64,000 nt of DNA from NCBI GenBank assembly GCA_963693365.1, contig CAVNZM010000017.1, positions 3,596,001 through 3,660,000 on the forward strand, read 5' to 3'. Position 1 is the stretch's first letter; every line of letters starts with the position of its first letter. Positions 1-10,806 of this stretch are shown in pieces. Origin of the DNA: Amoebidium appalachense (lineage: Eukaryota > Ichthyosporea). The translations under genes were made by a program, and so were the position numbers. Under the pieces are notes generated by a model. The model saw only the letters and a list, made by a program, of their open reading frames with translations. It had not been told where the DNA came from and made no database searches.

Positions 1-429
1 AAAGATAGCTCTCTTTTTTCATGGTATTGCAACGACCAAAACTCACTTTGGGGTCAGGAAAATTGATTCACTTTCAAATCTGCCGCGGCGGAGCCGCCGC
101 ACCGAGGTGCTGCTGCCGCTTTGATGGCGCCAAAATGCTACCTTTTTGCTCCAAAAATGTTTTGAGGAATATTTTATGTTGTTGGTAACCTTACAAACAC
201 GCACATACACTACACCGTGAATGGCGTAGCCACATTAGTACTGGAAGCCGCTGATACTTATACTCCCGGGGCCGAACAACCGAACCGCGGGGTCTCGGCC
301 CCTGCCGGCCGCCAGGGTCACGCTCCCTAATCCCCCTCCCTCCTCCCTCGCCCCCTCCTCCCCCCTCCCCCTCCCCCCCTCCCGCCCCCCTTCCCTCCCT
401 CCCTCCCTCCCCCCTTGCAACACACACTG

Positions 430-430
<1 letters not shown>

Positions 431-512
<82 letters not shown>
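431..512. repeat. (CA)n microsatellite
   Basis: About 41 uninterrupted CA units, bordered on the left by a C/T-rich tract. Frames across it translate as poly-Cys-Val or poly-His-Thr and are not genes. Confidence 0.97.
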
Positions 513-513
<1 letters not shown>

Positions 514-1411
514 CGACAGACACAGACACATAGGCACACATGTGTGTGTCACACATGAGTACATTCAGTCCCAAGAACTCGCAGCCCGGTCATGTATCGG
601 ACGGGCCGGGATAATATGGATAACCGATGGATATTGGTGGGTGTTTGAATTTAACCACCTAGGCTGATGGGTTTTTTATGTCGATGCAGATATCTCAGGA
701 ATTGTGGCGAAATTTTGAATTCTGAAACATGTTTCACCCGGAAGTTGATGGCGCTGAGCACATACTATCCTTGTTTTTGTTATAGCAACCCTCCTTCATC
801 ATTGATTGTTTTCCAGAAAAGCACCAATTTAGGGTCACTTTGTAAAAATTCAGATTTTCAAACCAAAATTTCAAGATGTTCCCGCGGTGTCGCTGGGCAA
901 GTATCCGGGTGCATTCCGGCTCGTACTGACTGTGCCCTCTAGCCTATGTACGATAAATCGACGCTGGCTAAGTCAAGGTAGGTGAGTCACGTGATCAGCC
1001 GCTCTCCGTATCGTCCGCGTCTCCTTGAAAAATAAGAGCTACCTCAGAAGGTAGCAGGGGTGCATTTGAAGCAGCTATCAAGACGGATATTTTGACATGC
1101 CCGTTCCTTCAATATCTCGATTCTATGGGGAGCAACATGCCCCAGATCGGAGGTGCCACTTGAGGTCCGAAATTGGGGATCAGTCTTGAGGCACCATGCC
1201 ACTGTAGTTGTGTTCCTATCTCACACGCGTGTGCAAGCGCCCACACACACACACAGAGAGAGAGAGACACACACACACTCACACACACTCACGGCACTCC
1301 GTCATACACATAACCGGCCCCGTGCGCGGACACGGCTGCCCGCACACATACACATGATCTTTCGCTCCACACCGCATATACGCACACACACACACTGTGA
1401 GACACACACCG

Positions 1412-1514
<103 letters not shown>

Positions 1515-2210
1515 GGTCTCATAGGTGTGTATGCAAACTTTCACATGCGATCGTTGGCTTGTTTATGTGTGTTTCAAATAGCCTGCTTTAGCACTTTCGG
1601 TCTCGTTTATGGTAATTTTTCAAGTGAGTAGCTAATCCGCTATAGGGTGCATGGCACTATGTGAATAAGATTAATAATTATTTGGCATTCCCCCCCCTCC
1701 CCACACGCACTCACACACACACTGGCACACGGCACGGAGGCAAAAAATGGCATGGTAAAAATGAAGATAATGGAGACTACTACTCGGAGTCCGGAAAAAT
1801 TAAGATAAACAGGGTCCCTATTAATATTTTTTAAATTCCAATGATTTTAAATTTCAGTCACCCCCTGTATTTGCAAAAACCAGGGGTAAATGAAGGTCGT
1901 GGATAGAAAGGTCTAGCTAAGCACAGGCTACCGCGCAGCCCGCATTACGTAGGTGAGATAGACACTGGCCGGGCTACATATGAAGTCAGGAGCCAGTCAC
2001 GATCATATGCATGTACCGGCTGCTCATTCCTGTATTCTGTGAATAACCTAGCCTAAGTTACTAACCCCCTACGGTCTACCCCCCCCCCCCCCGGCTTGGA
2101 GGGCTCCATGCAGTTCAGATTATGACCAAGACCGTCCAGCATTACATATTTTCAAGTTATGTCAGTCACCGCATTTTCAGGGGGTTTTTTACTGGCAGAC
2201 GGTATCTGCT

Positions 2211-2717
2211 ATGTATATACTGTACAACGGAAATATGTATTCAGGACATCGCCCAAACCCCTCCTTCGCTATACGTTGCCCATATTTAGGCATCAGCACC
2301 ATGCGTGACCGTCTTTACACCCTCGGTGTCCTCAGCCGAATGATTCCCGACATGCTCTTCATTGGCCGTCGCTACACAGTGTTCATTGTGCGTGCCGGCT
2401 ACCGTGATACCCTCATAAGCATCATCCAACGTGCTACCGACGCCACCTTTCTCGCAGACTTCGATCCTTCGGCTCCCTACAACACCACACCTAACCGTGC
2501 TGACGCAGAGGCCGCTGCCCGGGCCTCTTGGCAACGCCGGGTGCTGGCAAGAATGGCCAACGCCCACGCATGGGCTGTCAAGGCAGCCACACTTTACCCG
2601 GCACACGACAGCCGGGCCAAAACAGCAGCTGAGGTGCGTGCCTACTGGGAGGCTCAGCACGTGCAGGTCTTCAGCAAGCCCTACGACCCCACCGCCGCAC
2701 CAGCCAACTCCCAGTAA
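2211..2717 (+). CDS. LINE-A ORF1 remnant
   Basis: A 168-residue frame ends two bases before the ORF2 start codon, the tight ORF1/ORF2 spacing usual for two-ORF LINEs. I recognise no domain. The C-terminal half is rich in Ala, Arg and Pro (for example ADAEAAARASWQRRVLARM) and could be a nucleic-acid-binding tail. The sequence upstream of 2211 is not visibly coding, so the protein is probably 5' truncated, or its first Met is internal. The assignment rests on position and open frame only; a nucleocapsid-like role is an inference. Confidence 0.5.
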   Translation: MYILYNGNMYSGHRPNPSFAIRCPYLGISTMRDRLYTLGVLSRMIPDMLFIGRRYTVFIVRAGYRDTLISIIQRATDATFLADFDPSAPYNTTPNRADAEAAARASWQRRVLARMANAHAWAVKAATLYPAHDSRAKTAAEVRAYWEAQHVQVFSKPYDPTAAPANSQ

Positions 2718-2719
2718 GC

Positions 2720-4736
2720 ATGCTCTCCTTTCTTTTCTGGAATGCTCGTAGTCTAAATAAGAGTAAAGCACAGTTTCTTCTTTCGTTATCCCAACAGGAG
2801 TTCCCGTTTATTGTTGTCGCAGAAACGTGGTGGCGAGACCACGCCACACTTTGTCGGTCTGGACGGCTCGTGGGCGAATCTACTCAGCCTGTGGGCCACA
2901 AGCCTCACTCCGGCATAGTGTTCATCGCCGCCTCCCACTTTGTTAACCACTGTTCAGTTATAGCACGTACAATACACACACTCACCATCTCAGTTTGTGG
3001 CCATATATGCACTTTTGCTTATTTTCCACCTAGCCTTCCACTGCTAGCACTTAAACACGAACTTAACACCATCGCCCCACATAACCCCACAATAGTGTTA
3101 GGAGACTTTAATAGCCCGCTAGTTACCACCCCACACCCCATACACGGCCACCCACAGGCCCTACTTAAACCCAACCACCCACGCACGCCAACCTTTCACA
3201 CTTTTGTTACAGCCTTACGCCTTACTCTTCCATCTGTAGTACAAGAACACCGCACGGACTGGGGGGCAACCTCTGGTCCTTGCACCTTACACATACACCA
3301 CAACCTACACCCACCACCGTCAGACCACCTACCTATAGTCTTTCGCACTACACTTAGCCTTTCTACGCCGTCACCACAACACACTTACAGACTTAACGTA
3401 CGCGAACTTAAAAGCCAGCGCGGCCAAGCAGACACTCGCTTCTTTTTCCAGACAGTGCAACCGAGTCTATTATTGCTTGTGCGTGATGGACGCCAAACCC
3501 CGCTACGCACCGACCAGACCTTCATCGATAGCGTCTGGTCTACAGTACGAGAAACCTTGTGGGACATAGATGAATATGCCTGTTTAGGTGCCCAAGTTTA
3601 CCCACAAGCACGAACTACACACACTCGCGGCCCTCGAGCGGAGGCTGCCTTACGTAAGCCTCTACCGTATCACATGCTATTGGGTAATATTCGGAAGATT
3701 GATCGCGGCGATCATTTGATTCGAATAACGGCCGACCCGTCATCCGACCCGGAATCTGCAACCGATTCCTTTTACGGCACCCTGTTTAAACGTAACCCAA
3801 CATGTACGGCCACGGACCTGGGGCAGGCGCCCCCTCCTGTTTTTGTTCCACCCTCCGACACACCACCACCCCCACACACGGCGTGGCCAGCGGGGCCGGC
3901 TGAGTTTGGGGCTGAATTGGGGGAACTTTTTACCCCAGATGCGGTATGGCAGTTAGTCTCCCGTTACCCGTCCCGCAAAGCGTGCGGGCCGGGCGGCATC
4001 CCTATGGCACTACTTAAGGTACTCATCCCACCCCGACCCGAGAAAGACGAAAAGCGTGGCCCGCCGCCACCACTTACATGTATTCTTAGCGAGTTGTTTA
4101 GCTGGTATTCTGATGTCGGTAAAGTGCCCTCGGAGTGGCTAGACACCTTAGTGTTTCCCATCAAGAAAACGGTTGCACAGGGTCCCATTCACGTATTTCG
4201 CGCTATCACCCTTACGTCCGTTTTTCGCCGATTATCCGAAAGTGGCCTTTTACAGGCCTTTTCCCGTAACCCCACCCTTAAGCAGGCTTCCCAGCTGAGC
4301 CCTCTTCAGGCGGCGTTTCGGCATCGGCACTCATGTTACGCACAAATCCTCACTCTACATAATGCAACTCAAAGTGATACCGAGCACCTCGTATTTATCG
4401 ATTTTAAGAACGTGTATGACACGACACGGTCGACCTCCCTCGCCTGTGGGCCAAGATGGCCACTCGCGGTGTCCCATTCCAAATGCGTCGGCTACTGGAA
4501 GCTATGTTTACGTTTACACGCGGACGAGCTGTGGTTAATGTGCGGCTATCCCCAGGGTTTACCCGCACACGCGGGGTACTTCAAGGGTCCCTGCTAAGTC
4601 CTCTTCTTTTCAACCTGTATATTGATGATTTAGCCGACACTCTTTCTGCGGCACAAATTGACGGGGGGTTGCCATCCCAGGCTCCCCCCGCCCTCTTTTT
4701 TGCCGACGATATTGTGCTTCTTATGCCAACGTCGTC
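2720..4736 (+). pseudogene. LINE-A ORF2, endonuclease and 5' half of RT
   Basis: The frame from 2720 begins MLSFLFWNARSLN and shows APE-type endonuclease motifs in order: WNARS, AETWW, LGDFN, TDWG and SDHLPI. RT motifs follow: RKACGPGGIP, SEWLDTLVFPIKK, FRAITLTSVFRRL, LSPLQAAFRH and FIDFKNVYDT (the first catalytic Asp). The frame then shifts between about 4425 and 4455. The 4456 frame carries on with RGVLQGSLLSPLLFNLYIDDL and FFADDIVLLM (the catalytic Asp pair). The coding sequence stops abruptly at about 4736, where the DIRS element begins. It would perform target-primed reverse transcription, but is inactive here through the frameshift and insertion. Confidence 0.88.
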
Positions 4737-4819
4737 TTTACCAGCCCCAGCAAGGGGATACATGAGCCGGTGCCTGTGGATCAATCTCACAAGCAGGCAC
4801 AGGTGTGCTCCACCACTCC

Positions 4820-5836
4820 CTACCTGGCACGGGAAGGAACGAACCATGCCGTGGGTGACTGACGCAGCGCTGCAGCCCGGGCAAGGAGCGACCCAGGCAC
4901 GCGAATAGAAAGAACAAGAGACTGGCCGGCCTGCACATACCGGCGGAGGGAGGCATGCGATCTCCATCGACCACGCAGAGCAATCGTCTCTACTGAAACA
5001 CCCCTGACATAGTCTCTCGAGGCACCACCATGGCGAAGACTGTGAAGATGGAACCCATACTCGTTGAGGCCGAGGGAGTCACATGCCGCTTGGAACTTGG
5101 CACGCAGAACATCATACGAGAAAGGAAACAGCCGCGCAGAAGGGGGGGCGCCAAGGAACCAGAAAGACAGGATGGCCAACAGGGACGGATCGGTGATGGG
5201 GACAAACTGATTTGGACCGGTCTTGGTGTCGGCCAGGCGGATGCCGCCTGTACCGGGTGGCATGTCGTGGGGAACGGGGTCGTCGGGCAATATAAGATCC
5301 GTACGGGTGAGCATAAGCAACTCACTGACACGAAAATAACACTCAAATCCAAGCAAAACAGCAATACCAAACAAGGGGCCAATTTTGGAATACAAATGAT
5401 GGCCAATGACGAGGACCAATGAAAACGGAAGCGGGGGCGTGGTCTTTGCTCCAACAAGCCGGTTCCAGCCCTGCAGGCTCCGTTGGGCGGCCTGCAGGTG
5501 TGGACCCAGGCGTGGCATGAAATGCTTGATGCCGGCAGCTGTGTTGACACAGCGCTGACGCTGGCCACGCGATGGATCAATGGCATAACACTCCTCAAAA
5601 TACTCCACCAGGAGGTCGTCCAGTTCGGCGGGGGACTTGGTGTCGGTACCAGGGGGCAACCAATCCAGGAACTCAACAACAGCATCCCGGTAGGCCTTGA
5701 GGGTTGGGGGCTTTATGGCCTGGTCAGCCAGAAAACCGCGAGGGACCATCTGCAGGATTGTGGGCTGACGGCAGCCACACACAATACAAACGAATGTCGA
5801 GGGCAAGCGTGTCGGCAGCCACCTGGCGGCATACAC
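4820..5836 (-). CDS. DIRS-like tyrosine recombinase (YR)
   Basis: A 338-residue frame resembling phage-integrase-type site-specific recombinases used by DIRS elements to integrate a circular DNA intermediate. Visible are an N-terminal SAM-like region (LKAYRDAVVEFLDWLPPG), the first catalytic Arg context in FECYFRVSELLMLTRTD, the H-x-x-R box in LHSLRHGGASRDYV, and the terminal GRWRSHASLRRYVQAG box with the H and nucleophilic Tyr. All catalytic positions look present. The frame opens with GTG; an in-frame Met about 30 residues in is a likelier start. It overlaps the RT-RH frame by about 110 nt, so translation may involve frameshifting, reinitiation or splicing. It ends about 80 bp from the element border. 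Confidence 0.9.
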   Translation of the reverse strand: MYAARWLPTRLPSTFVCIVCGCRQPTILQMVPRGFLADQAIKPPTLKAYRDAVVEFLDWLPPGTDTKSPAELDDLLVEYFEECYAIDPSRGQRQRCVNTAAGIKHFMPRLGPHLQAAQRSLQGWNRLVGAKTTPPLPFSLVLVIGHHLYSKIGPLFGIAVLLGFECYFRVSELLMLTRTDLILPDDPVPHDMPPGTGGIRLADTKTGPNQFVPITDPSLLAILSFWFLGAPPSARLFPFSYDVLRAKFQAACDSLGLNEYGFHLHSLRHGGASRDYVRGVSVETIALRGRWRSHASLRRYVQAGQSLVLSIRVPGSLLARAAALRQSPTAWFVPSRAR

Positions 5837-7778
5837 GGTTCAGGCGTCGGGATGCTGAACGACCCTTAGCAACAGCCCCAAGCAGCGCCGTCGAATCAAG
5901 GCCCCAAAGGTAGCGGGAGCCCCGGGCAGCCGCAGACCGACCTAATCGACGAAGCCCCAGGAGCAAGGCTTCTCCCTCCAGAATGTTGATGTGGTCGGAG
6001 TGGCGCCAACGATGACTGATGTTGGTGGTCCACCGGCCACCAACAGCTGCCAGGATAGGTGCCGGGGGGGCGGACGGGCTTGGCTCGTGCACAGGACCAG
6101 ACAGCTGGCTGTAGTGGCCACGCCGGTTGCAGTGAGGCAGCACTTCGCGGAGAAGCGTTGCTGGAAGCACCCGGGACACCACTGCACCACCCAACAAGGA
6201 AGCATCAGTGCAGAACATGGTGCTAGCAAACCCAGAACGCAAATCACAACGCATCAAAGGGGCCAAAGCACACATCGCCTGAAGCTCCCACACCACGGGC
6301 GGGGGAAGGGGCTGTTCCCGACCCCCCAGCTGCTCCACAAAACTGTAGACGGCACTCAGAACCGACAAAAGCGGCCGCTGCAGCAGTGCCGCCCACACCC
6401 AGCCACCAAGCAACTGCTGCAAACGGAGCTGCGTGACGACACCACGACGCAACACCGCCTGGGTTTCCGCCACCAGACGGCACAAGGAAGCGCCAGACGG
6501 GCGCAATATCCCAGAGCGATGCATTTCCAGGCCTAGCAGCACCATAGAGGACGACGAACCAGCAGCCACATCCTTCTTGACATTGGAGGAAAGACCAGCT
6601 GGGCCGGTGACGCCATGATACAATGCACGCTGACGATTGATGGCGGTGGCATCTGTGCCGACCCAGCCACAGTCGTCCACATACAGGGCATGCTGCGTGG
6701 CCTCCACAGGCCGCGGCACTATCGCACAGAGGCGCTCAATGCGGGGCATGCCGGCTCGGTCAGCCAACTGCCCATGGACGTCTTGAGCCACAAGCACAGA
6801 ATGCACCCAGCCAATGGGCACGGTCTTGAGGGCCGGGTACACAAGCCGGTCGGGCCCAGAAATGCCAACAGCCTCCGAAGACACAGGCGGCAATCCGAAG
6901 TACCGCCACAGCCACTCCGGGGCAAGAAGACGATGGAACTGGTTGTCCATGTCCGACTTGCCAAAATAGAGGCAATCCTCAGGCCCCAGCAACAGATCGG
7001 CAAAATCGGCAGGGTTGGGCAGGTGCACCTGGAGGGCAGGATGATCACGGGCAAAGAACAGGTTGCCACGGCGGCCGTCAAAAATGACGCGGGCTCTGGT
7101 GTCTTTGGGGACCCCAAACAGCCCATTGATGGCCAGTGGTTTTTCCTTCGCCTCGAAATAGTGCACCATGCCGCAGTCTTGAAGCCGAAGAAGCAGGGGA
7201 CCGTATTCCCCACTGGGAACATGATGCGCCGGTCGGATGCGGCGCAGCTCTGCAGGCGTCGGCGGAACAGGCTTAAGAAGGCCGCCGTCGCAGTTGGCCA
7301 AAAACGGCTGTAGCGTAGGAGACAAAAACTGCAACACGTCCACTGTGGCTCCAACCCCAGGGGGTGGCAAAGCGGCATTTGTCGCCGTGAGAGGTAGCCA
7401 TCCTGTCAATACAGGGTAGGCCGCGGGGAACGCAGCCAAGACACTATTCGCAGGCTGAGCGTCGTAGACACCCGCGCGTATAGCATCGTAGCTGGCCCTA
7501 AGGACAAAGGTCCACAGGGCATGGTGGTGACTGTTCACCAACCGGGTCGGGAATGGGCAAGGGCCGCCTGCCCACAGCTCGTTGAGGGCACCAAGACAAC
7601 GGTTAGCCAAGGTAACCCCCTTCAGGCGGTGAGACAGACGTTGCCGACGGCGTTGACTCCGTAGACGGGCTTGTCCAGAACGGTCCGCCACAGGAATGGC
7701 CGGAACAGGAAACAAATCAGAGGCGGCAAAGACATGACGTGGCATAGCTGTGGAATCCTTAGAAAAATTAGGGGGCAT
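5724..7778 (-). CDS. DIRS-like reverse transcriptase-RNase H
   Basis: A 684-residue frame starting with ATG (MPPNFSKDSTAM). The RT palm is marked by KSDMDNQFHRL (first Asp) and ALYVDDCGWVG (YVDD box). RNase H follows: FCTDASLLGGAVV (first Asp), ILEGEALLLGL (Glu), LWGLDSTALLGAV (second Asp) and the C-terminal WLPSAHNPADGPSR. The ...NPADxxSR ending is typical of DIRS/Ngaro-type RNase H. It would copy element RNA to DNA and degrade the RNA strand. It overlaps the upstream gag-like frame by 11 nt and the downstream recombinase frame by about 110 nt. The uninterrupted frame and complete motifs suggest the enzyme could still be functional. Confidence 0.92.
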   Translation of the reverse strand: MPPNFSKDSTAMPRHVFAASDLFPVPAIPVADRSGQARLRSQRRRQRLSHRLKGVTLANRCLGALNELWAGGPCPFPTRLVNSHHHALWTFVLRASYDAIRAGVYDAQPANSVLAAFPAAYPVLTGWLPLTATNAALPPPGVGATVDVLQFLSPTLQPFLANCDGGLLKPVPPTPAELRRIRPAHHVPSGEYGPLLLRLQDCGMVHYFEAKEKPLAINGLFGVPKDTRARVIFDGRRGNLFFARDHPALQVHLPNPADFADLLLGPEDCLYFGKSDMDNQFHRLLAPEWLWRYFGLPPVSSEAVGISGPDRLVYPALKTVPIGWVHSVLVAQDVHGQLADRAGMPRIERLCAIVPRPVEATQHALYVDDCGWVGTDATAINRQRALYHGVTGPAGLSSNVKKDVAAGSSSSMVLLGLEMHRSGILRPSGASLCRLVAETQAVLRRGVVTQLRLQQLLGGWVWAALLQRPLLSVLSAVYSFVEQLGGREQPLPPPVVWELQAMCALAPLMRCDLRSGFASTMFCTDASLLGGAVVSRVLPATLLREVLPHCNRRGHYSQLSGPVHEPSPSAPPAPILAAVGGRWTTNISHRWRHSDHINILEGEALLLGLRRLGRSAAARGSRYLWGLDSTALLGAVAKGRSASRRLNRVCRQVAADTLALDIRLYCVWLPSAHNPADGPSRFSG

Positions 7779-8919
7779 ATTTAATCAAGGGCACGTGGCA
7801 GGAAACCACAAGAAAATAATATACAGAACCGCGTGCCGAACCCCCAAAGGGCCGTTTAGGCCCTGTGCCCACCGGTCCCCGGAGGGGTCGATGGACCGGC
7901 TCCGGATGGGCCACTGCCGGGACCGCGCCGCGCCGAGCCCGGGTGACTTCGGCGAGGGTCTTGGCTTGACGAACAGCCCGGGTGGCCAAGGCAGGGGGCA
8001 GGGGCAGGCTGCGCGCAGGGAGCTCCTCAAACTGCTCTGCAACAGCCCAGTCCCCGTTGGACTGATCAGCAGTCTGCACAGCCAGCAGACGGCGCACACC
8101 AACTTCCACAGCAGGTGACTCCTTGCGGGCCTTAGGGTCGGTGGCCAGCAGCAGATCCAGCATACGGGCAAGCGTCAGAGCCTCCCGTTTGTTGCGGTAG
8201 CTGACCCAATCCGCCGCGTGGACAGCCGCAGTGACCGAGGCCTGGTCAGCCAAGGTGCTCTTGAGGTAGGAAGGGGCCAGACGTTCTTTGACGCGCAGGT
8301 TGACTTTGGCGCCGCTGGAGAGCAGATAACGGCTGGGGTTGGTTTTGGAACGGCCAGAGGAACGACGGCTGCGAGAGGAACGACCGTAGCCACTGCTGCT
8401 GGAATCAGAATCCTCACTCGACGATGGGGTGTCTTCACTGCCGGTGTCGTACGCATAGACAGGCTCCTTGCCCTTTGCCCGCGCAGACAGCGTGCTCAGC
8501 AGGCCGCCGGCAGAGGGCTTCTTGGGGCGACCAGACTGGGCAACAGAGAGGGCTTGCACTTGGGCAGAAAGCGCCTGCAGCTGCTCTTGGACGTCTACAC
8601 CGTCAGAACGCCGCTGGGGAGAGGGCGACCCAGGTGGGGGGGAGGCACGGCCACTGCGAGGAGTGCGACAGAGCAAGTGCAGCTGGTCGGTGACTTTCCA
8701 ACCGACCATCTCAGGGTCATCAAAAGCCACCGAGCGCGCTTTGAGGGCTGAAACCACACTGTTGACGGTTTCTGCCGGCAGGCTGTTCCAGGGGAGGGCG
8801 TTGGACTGCAAAACGGCCAGACTTTTGAGACTTGCGTCGTCCGCATCGGTAGAGATCTCCAAAAGCTTTTCGAGGAGAGCGCCCCTTGGCGACCAGAGCA
8901 GGAGGAGGGGCCATTGCAA
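7768..8919 (-). CDS. DIRS-like gag protein
   Basis: A frame of 383 codons in the gag position of the element. It contains a short coiled-coil-like stretch (VQEQLQALSAQVQALSVAQ), a Ser/Arg-rich low-complexity patch (SSSEDSDSSSSGYGRSSRSRR) and an alpha-helical C-terminal part. No zinc knuckle is seen. The assignment is by position and composition, since gag proteins of DIRS elements are poorly conserved. The opening codon is TTG and no ATG lies near the N-terminus in this frame. ATGs occur in the neighbouring frame (near 8914), so a frameshift or an unrecognised start is possible. Confidence 0.65.
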   Translation of the reverse strand: MQWPLLLLWSPRGALLEKLLEISTDADDASLKSLAVLQSNALPWNSLPAETVNSVVSALKARSVAFDDPEMVGWKVTDQLHLLCRTPRSGRASPPPGSPSPQRRSDGVDVQEQLQALSAQVQALSVAQSGRPKKPSAGGLLSTLSARAKGKEPVYAYDTGSEDTPSSSEDSDSSSSGYGRSSRSRRSSGRSKTNPSRYLLSSGAKVNLRVKERLAPSYLKSTLADQASVTAAVHAADWVSYRNKREALTLARMLDLLLATDPKARKESPAVEVGVRRLLAVQTADQSNGDWAVAEQFEELPARSLPLPPALATRAVRQAKTLAEVTRARRGAVPAVAHPEPVHRPLRGPVGTGPKRPFGGSARGSVYYFLVVSCHVPLIKYAP

Positions 8920-9210
8920 TGCTTACAAACCAGACTAGAGCACGAAAACTTGAAAACGAAGACTGGGAAATGCAAAAACGCGGGAAAACCGACACCGCAA
9001 AAAACGTCCGAAAACCAGCTAAAACGCAACGGCGCGCACGCAAAACTCTTACCAGATGCTGCCGAAGCTAAGCGCGCGCTCCTGGGCAAAAAAACTACAG
9101 AAAAAACGAACAACAGCGCGAATAACGGGGACTAGAGTTGCAAAAACTTAGCTAAAAAATTGGGCCTAAAGAGACCTAAACGCGCTCAGTAGCGCCGCAA
9201 CTCTTTATGT

Positions 9211-10118
9211 CATCCGATCCTCTCGAACTACGGCAATACATTCGTGTGGTTGAATATTGGTGCCAGCGCAACGATATGCAGATTAATGTCAAAAAGTGTG
9301 CCCTTTTATCAAAATCGATACCGGCATGGGACGACGTTTGTATTTTCGGCAGTCCCCTCCCTCGCCCAATCGAATACAAGTATTTGGGGATTCCGGTGGA
9401 CGAATGGGGCATATGTTTCAAACGGATGGTCGATCGTCGGGTGGAGAGTGCAGGCAGGTGTCTTTGGTTATTTAGGGATGTGTATCTTGCTACTCTTTCT
9501 CATACTGTCCACCTATACAATCGTCTGAGTATATTTCGCACATATATTCGCCCTTTGTCTGAATACGGGTTGCCCTTACTAGCTATGGCACACCCTGATA
9601 CTGTTACTAATGTCCTCAAATCAATCGATGATTTCCACTACACAACTTGTTGTACGCTTCTCACTGGTCTTTCCACACCTATCCCTAGACGCCTTTTTGA
9701 TTCTCTCTACGCACTCACACCACCATCACAACGCGTACACGAATTAGCCCTTAAATTTCACGAGCACATCACCCGCCTGTCCGCTTGTGCCCCGGACCAC
9801 CCGCTCTTCCGGCTACACGCATCCCTGCCGGACTCGCCCCTCTACCTCTTCCCTTCCCCATCGTCTCTGCCCATTGCCGAGCGTTATGTGGAATGGCTGG
9901 CGACCCCACCGGAGGTACGGCTAGATCATAGTGTGAATATGAATAGTTTCAAGTCTATGGCTGATAGATATCTTTTTACTCTACGTGTTGAGTCCCTTCT
10001 GGTGTTAGGACCGCAAAAACACCAACTACTAGTAGCCTATACGTCAGCAATCTTGCCGAAACATCCGGAACCCATAAAAGATATATTGAAGATATCCATA
10101 TACTCAAACCCATCCTGA
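9211..10118 (+). pseudogene. LINE-A ORF2, 3' part of RT
   Basis: Continuation of the LINE-A RT frame beyond the DIRS insertion. The block IEYKYLGIPVDEWG and the following helical region (TYIRPLSEYGLPLLAMAHPD) match the corresponding LINE-B region at 46419-47480 minus (YDYLGIPFTARG, FEYGLPLLACAPP). The last 15-20 codons run into GGATATC-rich repeat, so the native C-terminus, including the zinc finger of the related element, is lost. Confidence 0.85.
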
Positions 10119-10700
10119 ACATAACCCTACATCCAGTTCATGGGTTTAAGATATGTAAATATAAATGGATATTAGTCTTGGATATCTACGGCTAATATGT
10201 ATATAGATATCTGTTAAAACCCTGATATCCATTGGATAACTACTGTTAGGGATCCACTAGATATCCACGGGAAACGTGATATCCAGTGGATATCGAACAC
10301 TAGATATGCAAATACACATGCACAACATATATAATGGATATGTGACGAAGGGACCCAGTGACAGGTAACCTGCCCAATATTATATCCAATGTGATATGCA
10401 CTATATATATGTAACATGCTTAAAACAAATGAGATCGAATGGATATACAGCTCAGGTTTCGAACCACATCTGGATATCAGCTAGATATGGAAATACATAT
10501 GTAGATAGACATACAATTAGCATATAATACATATCTATTATGGGACGATGAGACATCAGTCATGACATTCTATATGCGCATAACACATTCAGAATTTATT
10601 AGCTGAATATGTATTCTATATTAGAAATGATATTGATTGTATACCACTTCTATATATACCTATATAGGTATCTGAATATATAAATGATGTCTATATGGAT
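10119..10700. repeat. GGATATC-rich degenerate repeat
   Basis: AT-rich DNA with many scattered copies of GGATATCC/TGGATATC-like words at irregular 10-40 bp spacing. The same word family fills 18900-19789 and 20225-20955. No gene is visible. Confidence 0.75.
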
Positions 10701-10720
10701 ATCTCTCTATCTATTCACCT

Positions 10721-10806
10721 CTCCCCCCCCCCCCCCCCCGGTTCCCCACTCCCTCCCCCCCCCCCCCGGTTCCCCACCCCCCCCCCCCCCCCCCCCCCCC
10801 CCCCCG
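10721..10806. repeat. Poly-C tracts
   Basis: Three C runs of about 18, 15 and 40 bases, separated by GGTTCCCCA-type spacers that repeat nearly identically. Run lengths in an assembly are unreliable. Confidence 0.9.

Larger units (their letters stand above)
4737..9210 (-). mobile_element. DIRS-like tyrosine-recombinase retrotransposon
   Basis: Three overlapping frames on the minus strand read gag-like, RT-RNase H, tyrosine recombinase, the DIRS-order arrangement. No methyltransferase frame is seen. Both borders lie inside the LINE-A RT coding frame, so the limits are good to a few bases. The bases gtc occur at both junctions (left ...acgtcgtc, right ...tttatgtc), fitting DIRS integration without a conventional target duplication. 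An AGAGTTGC/GCAACTCT inverted pair lies near 9131-9197 at the gag-side end. Matching terminal repeats at the two ends were not found by eye. RT-RH and recombinase frames are uninterrupted, so it may be a young insertion. Confidence 0.88.
2211..10066 (+). mobile_element. LINE-A: non-LTR retrotransposon interrupted by a DIRS element
   Basis: The order is ORF1-like frame, then ORF2 with an apurinic-type endonuclease, then reverse transcriptase. The RT frame is open to about 4736, just after the FFADD catalytic box. It resumes at about 9211 with the downstream RT and thumb region, which begins SSDPLELRQYI. The 4.5 kb between is a DIRS-like element on the opposite strand. The 3' end has lost the C-terminal Cys/His finger seen in the LINE-B copies and passes into GGATATC-rich repeat. 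ORF2 carries at least one frameshift (about 4425-4455). I could not define the 5' end. The copy is dead but its domains are clear. Confidence 0.88.

Noticed and set aside
667-942. Open frame of 91 codons
   Set aside because: No motif, no context, chance length for this region.
6615-7313. Plus-strand open frame of 232 codons
   Set aside because: Antisense of the DIRS RT-RNase H coding sequence.
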